Shown here in pieces: positions 18,822 to 32,379 of a DNA stretch of 64,000 bases. The translations under genes and the position numbers were made by a program. Below the pieces are notes generated by a model. That model had not been told where the DNA came from and made no database searches. It saw nothing but the letters and a program-made list of their open reading frames with translations. The stretch is from Arthrobacter sp. NEB 688 (lineage in GTDB: Bacteria > Actinomycetota > Actinomycetes > Actinomycetales > Dermatophilaceae): contig NZ_CP053707.1 of NCBI RefSeq assembly GCF_013201035.1, positions 4,013,300 to 4,077,299 on the forward strand, in the 5' to 3' direction. The number at the start of each line of letters is the position of its first letter. The first letter of the stretch is position 1.

Positions 18822-19432
18822 CGCCGGGCCCCGGGGGCGTCGGCCGTGCGCACCGACTGCCAGACGCCGTCGTACCAGGGCAACGCCGGGGTGTCCTCTC
18901 CCGCACCGGGACCCGTCGAGGCGGGGCCGGAGTCCTTGGTCGCCTCGGGGTCGAGGACGGTGTAGGCCCGCTCACCGGGACGGACGAACTTGAGTCTCTG
19001 GCGGGCCTGCTGCTCGACGTATGCGGGGTCCTCCCAGCGCTGGCGCTCCTCGCGCAGCGCGGCGACGTCGGCCTCCTGCGTGCTCACCTTGTCGCGCAGC
19101 GCGGCGATCTGGCCCTGCTGGTGCAGCCACGCCGCGACCGACGAGGTGAGCAGCACGACGAGGAAGATCGCGATGCTCGCGAGCACCGCCGTGCGTCGGA
19201 CCATCCGGTTCGACATGGCGCCGCCGACCTGGCTGCGCCAGCCGGTCGGGGTGCGGCGCACCACCTTCGCGGTCGTGGTGCCGGTGGTCGAGGGCCGCGG
19301 CGCCGCCGAGCTCGAGCGCGTCGAGGACGCCCGCGCCCCCGTCCGGGCGGACCCGGAGCGGGCGGCGGGGCGTGCGGCGGACCCGCGTCGCGGCGGGCGC
19401 GACGCGGGTCCGGTGCTGCGGCTCGTGGCCAT
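18818..19432 (-). CDS. ftsB: FtsB-like septum formation initiator (DivIC family)
   Basis: This 204-residue bitopic membrane protein has a long basic, Ser/Pro-rich cytoplasmic N-terminus (about 75 residues), one membrane helix (VLASIAIFLVVLLTSSVAAWL) and an extracytoplasmic coiled coil (GQIAALRDKVSTQEADVAALREE, split here as GQIAALRDKVST and ADVAALREE). The family motif DPAYVEQQARQRLKFVRPGE follows. FtsB/DivIC partners FtsL and FtsQ at the division site. The stop overlaps the DUF501 start, and enolase lies 23 bp upstream in the same direction, the usual actinobacterial arrangement. Confidence 0.9.
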   Translation of the reverse strand: MATSRSTGPASRPPRRGSAARPAARSGSARTGARASSTRSSSAAPRPSTTGTTTAKVVRRTPTGWRSQVGGAMSNRMVRRTAVLASIAIFLVVLLTSSVAAWLHQQGQIAALRDKVSTQEADVAALREERQRWEDPAYVEQQARQRLKFVRPGERAYTVLDPEATKDSGPASTGPGAGEDTPALPWYDGVWQSVRTADAPGARR

Positions 19433-19455
19433 CGACCTGGTTCCTCCGGCCCCGC

Positions 19456-21802
<2,347 letters not shown>

Positions 21803-21806
<4 letters not shown>

Positions 21807-22954
21807 GCGGACAGCTCCTCGGTGGACGGTGCGTCGGGGGTCAGGTGGGCGGCGACGAGCGCCGGGGTCAGGTCGGCCCGGACGGTGTCCGGGGAGGCGC
21901 AGGTGAGGGCGGCGACGACCTGGCCGAAGCGGGCGGCCTCGACGACCTCGGCGCCGCCGAGCAGGGCGTGGACGTAGCCGGCGGTCATCGCGTCGCCGGC
22001 GCCGGTGACGTCCTCGACGGTCGTCGGGGGTGCGGAGACGAGGACGACGCGGGCCGGGTGACCGGGGCGGGCGATCGAGAGCAGGCTGCCGTGGGCGCCG
22101 CGGCGCACCCAGACGTGCTCGACGCCGCGCTCGTGGAGGACGGCCGCCGCGGCCGCGACCGACGCGGGGTCGGGGTCGACCGGGCGGCCGAGCATCGCGG
22201 CGAGCTCGTCGACGTTCGGGGTGACCGTGTGGACCGGGACCGAGCCGTCGAGCGCCGGAGCGGCCTCGGTCGCCTTGGCGACGCTGACGGTCTCGACGAG
22301 GGCGGGGATGCCCGCCGTCGCGGCCGCCGTGAGCAGCCAGCGCAGGACGTCGGCCTGGAGGTTGCAGTCGAGGACGAGGCGGTCGACCCCGCCGAGGAGG
22401 CCGGGGACGACGGCGAGGTCGGCGACGGTCAGCTCGTCGGTGGCCCGCATGTCCGCGACCGCGACGAGGAGGTCGCCGTCGTCGCCGAGGACCGCCGTGT
22501 AGGAGCCGGTCGGGTGGGGCGAGGTGACGACGTGACGGCAGTCGACGCCGGCGGCCTCGGTGCGGGCGACGACCGTGCGGCCCTGGAGGTCGTCGCCGAC
22601 GGGGGCGACGAGCATGGTGGGGCTGCCGAGGCGGGCGAGCCCCTCGGCGATGTTGCGCCCGACGCCGCCGACCGTGGCGGTGAAGGTGCCGGGGTTGCTC
22701 GTGCCGAGGACGGGCCGCACGCGGGTACGGACCTTCGCGTCGAGGACGGCGCCGCCGACGACGAGCACCGAGGAGGCCTCGGCGCGCAGCAGGTAGCCGC
22801 GGCCGAGGAGGACTCCCTTGCGGGTGAGGTTGCTCAGGTGCACCGAGACGGCGGCGCGGGTCGAGCCGACCCGCTCGGCGAGCGCGGCGGCGTCGAGGAG
22901 GGGATCGGTGCGCAGCAGCGCGACGATCTCGCGCTCACGCTCGGTCAGGGCCAT
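21803..22954 (-). CDS. psuK: PfkB-family kinase with N-terminal winged-helix domain, likely pseudouridine kinase
   Basis: A 383-residue two-domain protein. Residues 1-60 are a helix-turn-helix (MALTEREREIVALLRTDP; ERVGSTRAAVSVHLSNL). From about residue 65 onward it is a ribokinase/PfkB domain with VGGVGRNIAEGLARLG near the substrate site and the anion-hole motif VEDVTGAGDAMTAGY. Coupling to psuG implies phosphorylation of pseudouridine to its 5'-phosphate. The fused DNA-binding domain suggests self-regulation by substrate. A promoter lies directly ahead, and the ATG at 22954 is within a few bases of the predicted transcription start. Confidence 0.88.
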
Positions 22955-23543
22955 GCTTGCAGACCTTAAGGCCCTTTGTACTTTCAAGCAAGCCGCCTCG
23001 GAGACGTGCTCCTCCCGGACTCCACTCACCGCGGGAGGTTTCCCTCCCGAGGCGGCGGCACGTCCTGCCGGGACGGGAGGGATCCCTGACACGGTGCCAG
23101 GACCTGGCGCCGTGCCGACCTGATCTTGCGTGGCCGGGGATCCCTCGCCTCGCCGGAGTGCCGTGGCACCCCGGCAGGGCGGGCTTCACCCGGCGGGACG
23201 AGCTCGACCCGACCTCGCCGTGCCCACCCGACCTCGCCGTGCCGACCCGACGTCGCGGTGCCGGTGCTCACTCGCCTCGCCGGGGTGCCGTGACACCCCG
23301 GCACAGCGGGCTCGACCCGGCGGGACGGGCTCGACCCGACCTCGCCGTGCCGACCCGATCTTGCGTGGCCGGGGCGTCCTCGCGGTGCCGACCCAGCTCG
23401 CCGCGGCGCCCGGAGACGGTGCCGGGGCGGGAGGGATGCCTCGCGGTGCCGACCCAGCTCGCCGCGGCGTCCGGAGACGGTGCCGGGGCGGGAGGGATCC
23501 CTCGCGTGGCGCAGGGACCGGGCGGCTCAGGTCGTCAGGTCGG
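22955..23543. repeat. Gene-free repeat-rich stretch between psuK and mazG
   Basis: No convincing gene lies here. Two nearly identical 61-bp tandem units are at 23378-23438 and 23439-23499, with a third just beginning at 23500. A ~127-bp unit is repeated with offset (starting near 23145 and 23272). A 31-bp segment at 23109-23139 recurs at 23344-23374 with one difference. Several units contain inverted parts such as CCGGGGTG..CACCCCGG and GAGGGATCCCTC. Base composition stays at local GC content. Function unknown; mazG transcripts would terminate into it. Confidence 0.75.
22963..22991 (-). promoter_or_regulatory. psuK-psuG promoter
   Basis: -35 TTGCTT (22986-22991), exactly 17 bases, -10 TAAGGT (22963-22968), reading leftward. 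The ATG at 22954 begins eight bases past the -10, so the transcript is probably leaderless. The surrounding short arms GCTTGC (22955-22960) and GCAAGC (22988-22993) could be a site for the fused helix-turn-helix of the kinase. Confidence 0.6.
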
Positions 23544-24497
23544 TCAGGTGGTCGGCCGGGCCGCGTCGGCGACGGCCCGGAGGGCTGCGCGGGCCCGGGC
23601 CTCGGCCTCGGCGAGGGCCGCGCGGGCGGCCTCGAGCTCGGCGAGCGCGGCGTCGTCGGCGACGAGGTCGCGCCGCCGCATCCGGGACTCGAGCTTGGCC
23701 GCCGCGAGCTCGACGGGCAGGGTCGCGGGCACGCCGTGGAGGACGTCCTGCGCGTACCCGCCGCCGGACGACTCCTTCTCGACCGCCTTGATGCGCTCCC
23801 ACTCCTGCTCGACCTGCTCCGGCGTCGTCGCGTCGCCGTCGGCGAAGACGTGCGGGTGGCGCCGGACGAGCTTCTCGACGAGCAGCCCTGCGACGGTGTC
23901 GACGTCGAAGCCGTCCTCCCCGGCGTCCTCGGCGACGCGGGCGTGGAAGACGACCTGGAGCAGGACGTCGCCGAGCTCCTCGGCGAGCGCCCGCGGGTCA
24001 CCCGCGTCGATCGCCTCGAGCACCTCGTGGGCCTCCTCGACGAGGTAGGGCGCGAGGCTCGCGTGCGTCTGCTCGGCGTCCCACGGGCAGCCGCCCGGCG
24101 AGCGCAGCCGGTCCATCGCCGCGACGACGTCGAGCAGCCGGCCGCCCTGGACGTCCCAGGACCCGACGACGAGCTCGACCTCCGGCGGCGTCTCGAGCCG
24201 GGAGACCTCCGACGCGAGGGCGTCCGACAGGCCGGGGTCGCCGTCCGACGACCCGAGCCACACGACGACCTCCGCGGCCGCCCGGTCGACGAGCGCCCGC
24301 GCGAGCTCGGCGGGGTGGTGCTCGCCCACCTCGACGACGGCCAGCCCCGCGTCGGTCATCGCCTCGGCGAGCGGCTCGTCGGCCGACCGCGTCAGGAGGA
24401 CGTCGGCCGCCGACACCGCGGCCCACGCCGGGTGCGACAGCAGCCCGGGGGCGACCCGCGGCGAGGTGAGGACCAGGCCGAGCCGGCCGGTGCTCAC
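23544..24497 (-). CDS. mazG: MazG nucleoside triphosphate pyrophosphohydrolase
   Basis: A 317-residue protein whose C-terminal ~200 residues are a MazG domain: GGCPWDAEQTHASLAPYL, then the metal-binding EExxE..ExxD pattern in LVEEAHEVLEAID and LAEELGDVLLQVVFH. It hydrolyses NTPs to NMP and pyrophosphate, clearing damaged or excess nucleotides. The N-terminal ~115 residues are a separate actinobacteria-type domain of unclear role. GTG at 24497 overlaps the stop of the SurA-like gene (GTGA). The operon order is mfd, SurA-like, mazG. Confidence 0.93.
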   Translation of the reverse strand: MSTGRLGLVLTSPRVAPGLLSHPAWAAVSAADVLLTRSADEPLAEAMTDAGLAVVEVGEHHPAELARALVDRAAAEVVVWLGSSDGDPGLSDALASEVSRLETPPEVELVVGSWDVQGGRLLDVVAAMDRLRSPGGCPWDAEQTHASLAPYLVEEAHEVLEAIDAGDPRALAEELGDVLLQVVFHARVAEDAGEDGFDVDTVAGLLVEKLVRRHPHVFADGDATTPEQVEQEWERIKAVEKESSGGGYAQDVLHGVPATLPVELAAAKLESRMRRRDLVADDAALAELEAARAALAEAEARARAALRAVADAARPTT

Positions 24498-25042
24498 TGC
24501 TGCGGGGTGGTGACCGTCTTGATCCAGTCCGGCGTGCTCGTCGCCAGGCCGGCGGTGCTCTGGACCGCGTCCCACTCGGTGAGTTTCGAGGCGTCGAAGT
24601 CGCCGTACCGCGGGTTGACCTCGACCTTCAGCTTCGAGAGCGCCTCGGACGGGACCGACGCGCCGGACTGCGCGAGCTGCTGGATGGCCAGCTGGGCGCG
24701 CAGGACCTCGAGGGTCTCGTCGGCCGGCGCCTGGCCGTCGTAGGTCTCCTGCTGCTGGTAGGCCGTCCGCGCGAGGGACTCCGAGACCGGGACGCCCTGC
24801 TGCGCGATCTCGTCGAGGTAGACCGGCGCGCCGATGAGGCGGCCGAGCACCTGGTCGCTCGTGAGGTTCGCGCCCGGGAAGGTCTTGTTGATCTGGGCCT
24901 GGGCGACCTGGACCTCGTTCTCGGTGATGACGCGGCCGTCGACCGTGGCGGCGCGGCCGGCCTCGGTCGTCCCGCAGCCGGCGGTGACGAGCGCGGCGCC
25001 GAGGGCGAGCGCCGCGGCGACGCGGCGAACCGGAGTGGTCAC
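24494..25042 (-). CDS. SurA N-terminal-domain-like lipoprotein
   Basis: About 182 residues with a lipoprotein signal peptide (hydrophobic core VAAALALGAALV, lipobox TAGC). The rest is helical and resembles the SurA/trigger-factor chaperone N-domain: DGRVITENEVQVAQAQINK, RLIGAPVYLDEIAQQGV. There is no peptidyl-prolyl isomerase domain. GTG at 25042 was chosen because AAAGGA lies at proper spacing; an ATG at 25057, four bases after the mfd stop, would add five residues. Such genes regularly follow mfd in actinobacteria; the likely role is folding of exported proteins. Confidence 0.82.
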   Translation of the reverse strand: MTTPVRRVAAALALGAALVTAGCGTTEAGRAATVDGRVITENEVQVAQAQINKTFPGANLTSDQVLGRLIGAPVYLDEIAQQGVPVSESLARTAYQQQETYDGQAPADETLEVLRAQLAIQQLAQSGASVPSEALSKLKVEVNPRYGDFDASKLTEWDAVQSTAGLATSTPDWIKTVTTPQQ

Positions 25043-25061
25043 GAGGGGTCCTTTCATCGGG

Positions 25062-28640
<3,579 letters not shown>

Positions 28641-29022
28641 TCGTCACAGCGTAGGGCCACGGGCCGACAGCCCCCGACCCGCGGTCCGGGGCTCGACAGG
28701 GCGGGTGCGCACCGGCCCGTCCCGGCCGTCCCTCCCCCGTCGACGCCGGCACCTCCCCGGCGGTATCGCGCGATATCCCGGACGCCCCGGGGGTGTGACC
28801 AAATCGACGAAAAAATGACCGTTCTCCGCGCGGATCCTCCATGCTGCGACACCCGCGCGACGAACGGCCGAATGATCCCAACAACCCACGTGCGCAGAAG
28901 ATCCCGCGCGTAGTTTTCCCATCAGATCGCGCCATCCCTGCACCCGAGGCGTCAAGCGCGATCCCGGGTGTCCGACCGGTAGGGGAGTCAACACCCGGAG
29001 GCGCCAAGAAGGTAGATCAGCC
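28641..29022. other. Divergent intergenic region, mfd / exported hydrolase
   Basis: 382 bp without a gene. It holds a 12-bp palindrome TATCGCGCGATA (28764-28775), a locally AT-rich stretch with a run of six A near 28809 (the likely promoter zone), and a structured leader just ahead of the rightward gene (see 28941-28998). No tRNA or small-RNA consensus was recognised. Confidence 0.6.
28941..28998 (+). promoter_or_regulatory. Leader with two mutually exclusive hairpins
   Basis: CACCCG (28941-28946) can pair with CGGGTG (28965-28970), while the overlapping CCGGGTGT (28964-28971) can instead pair with ACACCCGG (28991-28998). The central strand is shared, so only one stem can form at a time. The element ends eight bases before the GAAGG ribosome-binding site of the gene at 29023. 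It matches no riboswitch class I recognise. Confidence 0.4.
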
Positions 29023-30696
29023 ATGGGTACCGCCATGTCCCCGTGCCGCCGGAGCGCGGCCACCACCATCGGCTCACTCGCCGTGCTCGCCACCCTCGGG
29101 GTGGCCGTCGCCGGAAGTGCCGCCGCCCGACCCATCTCGAACCCGGGAGCGTCCCGGCAGTCGACGACGACCACCGTGGTCTCCGTCGAGGACTCCGCCG
29201 CCCCCACCAGCCGAGCCGCCCTCTCGTACGTCGGCACGTGGAAGCAGGCCGACACGGCCGCCTACGCGGGCACGCACTACACGGGCCAGAAGGGCTCCCG
29301 CATCGAGATCAGCTTCACCGGGTCGCAGCTCGTCCTCTACGGGCCCCGGGGCCGCTACTTCGGCGAGGCGAGCGTCTCGGTCGACGGCGGCCGCGCCACG
29401 ACGGTCGACGCCTACCGGACGAACCTGCTGACGCAGACCGTCCTGTACGCCGGCGACAAGCTGGCCCAGGGCCGGCACACGGCGATCGTCACCGTGCTCG
29501 GCACGAAGAACGCGCAGAGCGGCGGCACCGCGTGGGCCCTGGACCGCCTCGACGTGGTCTCGACGTCCGTCACCGCCCCGGCGCCCAGCCAGCCGACGCC
29601 CCCGCCGCCCACGCCGACCCCCACCCCGACGCCGACCCCCACCCCCACCCCGACGCCGACGCCCACCCCGACGCCTCCCCCGCCGCCGGTCCCGACGCCG
29701 ACGCCCACCCCCACGCCTCCCCCGCCGCCCGCACCCGCCCCGGCCACCAAGGCCAACTACGGCGGCCTCTACGGCGCCACCTCGACCGACCGCCTGCGCC
29801 GCGGCGTCAACCAGCAGTGGCTCAAGGTCCGCTGGGCCGACCTCGAGCCGCAGGAGGGCGTCTACAACTGGGCGCCGATCAGCACCCTGCTGGCCTCCGA
29901 CCCCACCCTCGTCGTCCGCGTGCACGTCATGGGTGGGCAGTACGCCCCCACGTGGCTCAAGACCGCCGCCGGCAGCGTGAACGTCACCAACGCGAAGGAC
30001 GGCATCACCGCCTCCGTCGGCCAGTACTGGACGCCGCGCTACACGGCCGCCTACGAGCGCTTCGTCTCCGCCCTCGGCGCGAAGTTCGACGGCAACGCCC
30101 GGGTCGCCTCGGTCAACATGTTCGGCACCTCGCTCATCTACGACGAGCCGTGGATCACCGGTGGCGCGGCCTCCGGCGCGGCCCTCTTCTCGGCCGGCCT
30201 GACCAAGGACAAGGTCATCGCCAGCCAGAACGCCGGGCTCGCCGCGACCGTCAAGGCCTTCCCGAACACCGTCGTCGAGATGCCCCTGCACGGGCAGTTC
30301 ACCTACCCCGTCGCCGGCGGGCAGAAGGGCACCTGGGCCGACGGCATCGGCCTGGCCAACGCCTGGGACGCCCAGTACGGCAGCCGCGTCATCTTCACCG
30401 ACTACGGCTGGGGCGCCGGTGACTGGACCGCCGCCGCGAGCAGCCTGAGCACCGCGCCGAACCTCTACAGCTGGATGCACAAGCGTGCCGACCTCGGTCG
30501 CCCGATCGCCTTCCAGGCGACGCTCGCCCCCGGCGTCGCGGCCGGCAGCGTCAAGCCGACCGCCGACGTGGCCCGCTCGGCCACCGACGAGGCCGTCCGG
30601 ATGGGCGCCCGCTGGTTCGAGCACGCCGCCTGGGGCTACTTCACCGTCGAGGAGGCCGCGGCGTTCGACGCGGGCCTCAAGGCCAACGTGCAGTAG
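29023..30696 (+). CDS. Secreted glycoside-hydrolase-like protein with Pro-Thr linker
   Basis: A 557-residue exported protein. A signal peptide covers about residues 1-36 (ends near SAAA). Residues about 65-185 form a beta-sandwich like those of sugar-binding modules (GSRIEISFTGSQLVLYG). A (PT)n/P-rich linker spans about 190-245. The C-terminal ~310 residues look like a TIM-barrel hydrolase: VRWADLEPQEGVYNWAPI, NMFGTSLIYDEPW, VVEMPLHGQF, VIFTDYGWG. No CAZy family can be fixed by eye; GH42/GH5-type clan A is closest. It opens the exopolysaccharide island and probably trims or degrades that polymer. ATG at 29035 is an alternative start. Confidence 0.78.
   Translation: MGTAMSPCRRSAATTIGSLAVLATLGVAVAGSAAARPISNPGASRQSTTTTVVSVEDSAAPTSRAALSYVGTWKQADTAAYAGTHYTGQKGSRIEISFTGSQLVLYGPRGRYFGEASVSVDGGRATTVDAYRTNLLTQTVLYAGDKLAQGRHTAIVTVLGTKNAQSGGTAWALDRLDVVSTSVTAPAPSQPTPPPPTPTPTPTPTPTPTPTPTPTPTPPPPPVPTPTPTPTPPPPPAPAPATKANYGGLYGATSTDRLRRGVNQQWLKVRWADLEPQEGVYNWAPISTLLASDPTLVVRVHVMGGQYAPTWLKTAAGSVNVTNAKDGITASVGQYWTPRYTAAYERFVSALGAKFDGNARVASVNMFGTSLIYDEPWITGGAASGAALFSAGLTKDKVIASQNAGLAATVKAFPNTVVEMPLHGQFTYPVAGGQKGTWADGIGLANAWDAQYGSRVIFTDYGWGAGDWTAAASSLSTAPNLYSWMHKRADLGRPIAFQATLAPGVAAGSVKPTADVARSATDEAVRMGARWFEHAAWGYFTVEEAAAFDAGLKANVQ
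29590..29745 (+). repeat. Low-complexity Pro-Thr linker repeat
   Basis: Degenerate tandem six-base units CC(C/G)AC(C/G) encode the PT-rich interdomain linker of the exported hydrolase. Such tracts often change length by slippage. Confidence 0.8.
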
Positions 30697-30710
30697 GACC
30701 GACCCGCACC

Positions 30711-30758
30711 GGACGGCCCCGGCCCCTCGCGAGACCCGCGAGGTGGCCGGGGCCGTCC
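30711..30758 (+). terminator. Terminator of the exported hydrolase gene
   Basis: Outer arms GGACGGCCCCGGCC (30711-30724) and GGCCGGGGCCGTCC (30745-30758) with an inner pair CCTCGCG/CGCGAGG, starting 15 bp after the stop. Confidence 0.8.
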
Positions 30759-30786
30759 GGCGTGCGAGCAGGACCCGCGAAAGGGT

Positions 30787-30816
30787 TCACGTCGCAGGTC
30801 ACGGCCACCTAGAGTC
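30787..30816 (+). promoter_or_regulatory. Promoter of the PAP2-like gene
   Basis: -35 TTCACG (30787-30792), 18 bases, -10 TAGAGT (30811-30816). The ATG at 30822 follows after five bases, so the mRNA is probably leaderless. Confidence 0.55.
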
Positions 30817-30821
30817 GCGGC

Positions 30822-31580
30822 ATGCACACGACACAGACCCCGCAGCGGGGGCTCGCAGGTCTGCGATGGGTCGCCGGGCTGCGGACGGCCGTGGTGTGGC
30901 TCGCCGGGGTCACCGTCCTCAGCATCGCCGTCGGCTTCGTCGCGAAGTCGCTGACGACGCTCGTCGACCACCCCGTCTTCGACGCCGTCGAGCGCGCCGG
31001 CACCAACGACTGGACCGACGTCCTCTCGACGCTGACGAAGATGGGCAACGTCTGGCAGACCCAGCGGCTCGCCGCCGTCCTCGCGGTCGGGCTCGCCGTC
31101 TGGCTGTGGCGGCGTGGGCAGCGCTGGTGGATGCCCCTCGTCGTGCTGCCGCTCACCTGGATCGTCTCGCGCGTCATGCAGTTCGGCGTCGCGTGGATCG
31201 TCGACCGCGACCGGGACGCGATCTCCCTGCTGGGCACCAACGTCGGCGCCTTCCCGTCCGGCGGCGTCATGCGCATCGTCACGGTGACCGGCGCCGCGGT
31301 GTTCCTCGCGTCCTACTACGGCCGCTGGGAGCGGGGCCGGACGCTCGCCGGCTACGCCGTGGTCTTCGCGCTCGGCGTCGCCGAGGCGTACTTCCGCGGC
31401 CGCCTCAACCAGCACTGGTTCACCGACATCATCGGCGGGATCATCGTCGGCTGGGCCTTCCTCGCGGCCGTCGCCGCCACGGTGCGCGCCTTCGACCCGA
31501 GCCCACGCTCCACGACGCCGGCCGCCGACGACACCACGCACACCTCGCCCGTCCCCGCGGCCCCGGAACCGACCCGCTGA
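30822..31580 (+). CDS. PAP2-superfamily membrane phosphatase-like protein, altered motif 2
   Basis: A 252-residue protein with six hydrophobic segments and a PAP2 (type 2 phosphatidic acid phosphatase) layout. Motif 3 is clear: RGRLNQHWFTDIIGG, with Arg, His and Asp. Motif 2 reads FPSGGVMR instead of the usual PSGH, so the first catalytic histidine is replaced by glycine; motif 1 is also degenerate (VDRDRDA). Family members remove phosphate from lipid or polyprenyl pyrophosphates. In this locus recycling of the polyprenyl carrier would make sense, but the missing His questions activity. It is monocistronic between two hairpins. Confidence 0.85.
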   Translation: MHTTQTPQRGLAGLRWVAGLRTAVVWLAGVTVLSIAVGFVAKSLTTLVDHPVFDAVERAGTNDWTDVLSTLTKMGNVWQTQRLAAVLAVGLAVWLWRRGQRWWMPLVVLPLTWIVSRVMQFGVAWIVDRDRDAISLLGTNVGAFPSGGVMRIVTVTGAAVFLASYYGRWERGRTLAGYAVVFALGVAEAYFRGRLNQHWFTDIIGGIIVGWAFLAAVAATVRAFDPSPRSTTPAADDTTHTSPVPAAPEPTR

Positions 31581-31581
31581 C

Positions 31582-31606
31582 GCGGGAGGCGCCGGGCGCC
31601 TCCCGC
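31582..31606. terminator. Bidirectional terminator between convergent genes
   Basis: Arms GCGGGAGGCGC (31582-31592) and GCGCCTCCCGC (31596-31606) with a three-base loop, beginning two bases after the PAP2-like stop and 30 bp before the end of the opposing gene. Confidence 0.8.
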
Positions 31607-31635
31607 TGACGGCGGGGCGCACCGGCGCTCACGGG

Positions 31636-32379
31636 TCACGCGCGCCCCGGGCCCCCTGGCCGCTGCGCGTCGGTGACCGCCCGCAGGGTGGGCGCCGCGC
31701 CGGCGTCCACCGCCTCGACGGTGGCGAGCGCCTCCTGCACCGTCCGCGCCCCGCCGACGGGGAAGCGGGCCGCCAGGAACGCCACGTACTCCTGCTCGTC
31801 GAGCGCCCCGTGGCGCAGCAGCACCGCGGTGTTGTCGACGAGCGGCCCGAGGCTCGGGCGCACCTTGTACATCCACGGCTCGAGGGTCGCGCCCGCGCGC
31901 AGCAGGAGCGAGACCCGGTGGCACCCGTCGCCGATGTGGAGGCCGCCGAGCGCCGGCGCGCCGGACTCCGACGCGGTGCCCGCCGGCGCGGTGAGGAGGG
32001 TGACCGGGCTGGCGGCGTCGAACCCGCGCTCCTCGAACGAGCGCAGCAGCCGGGCCGCGCCGTGCACGCGGGCGGCGAACCGCTCGTCACGGACCGCCTT
32101 GTCCTGCAGCAGCTCCGGGAAGAACCGCGCACACTCGACGTGCACGAACCAGTCGGCGTACGCCGTGCCGGCGGCCCTCCGCACGAGCGCGTCCCCGCCG
32201 AGGTCCGGCTCCTGCGCCAGGAGGTCGAAGAGCCGCGCCCGGACGACGACGTCGTACCGCAGCGGCGAGATGAGCGAGTCCAGGTCGACCGGCTCCGTGC
32301 CCTGGCGCGCGGTCCGCTCGAGCACGGCCCGCCGCGCGCGGTGCACCACCCGGCGGATCCCGTTGGGGCCGTTGGCCAT
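31636..32379 (-). CDS. Exopolysaccharide-locus protein with a DGxHR motif, unrecognised
   Basis: A 247-residue soluble protein of unassigned family. The only notable motif is GLHIGDGCHRVSLLLRAG at about residue 143-160, which resembles the (D/E)GxHR active-site motif of ParB-like/sulfiredoxin folds. In those folds it binds nucleotides; whether this is true homology is unclear. The rest includes SPLRYDVVVRARLFDLL and ADWFVHVECARFFPEL. Its ATG directly follows the TGA of the GT4 gene with no gap, so they are co-transcribed. Context suggests a role in glycan assembly, possibly as a kinase- or transferase-like helper. I do not assign a function. Confidence 0.7.
   Translation of the reverse strand: MANGPNGIRRVVHRARRAVLERTARQGTEPVDLDSLISPLRYDVVVRARLFDLLAQEPDLGGDALVRRAAGTAYADWFVHVECARFFPELLQDKAVRDERFAARVHGAARLLRSFEERGFDAASPVTLLTAPAGTASESGAPALGGLHIGDGCHRVSLLLRAGATLEPWMYKVRPSLGPLVDNTAVLLRHGALDEQEYVAFLAARFPVGGARTVQEALATVEAVDAGAAPTLRAVTDAQRPGGPGRA

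Noticed and set aside
28860..29022. Cyclic-di-AMP (ydaO-type) riboswitch ahead of the secreted hydrolase
   Set aside because: The conserved ydaO core segments could not be found; only generic stems and a GGGGAG are present.
29590..29745. Tandem short repeats, considered as a possible repeat array or CRISPR
   Set aside because: They encode the Pro-Thr linker in frame, with no spacers of constant length and no cas genes.
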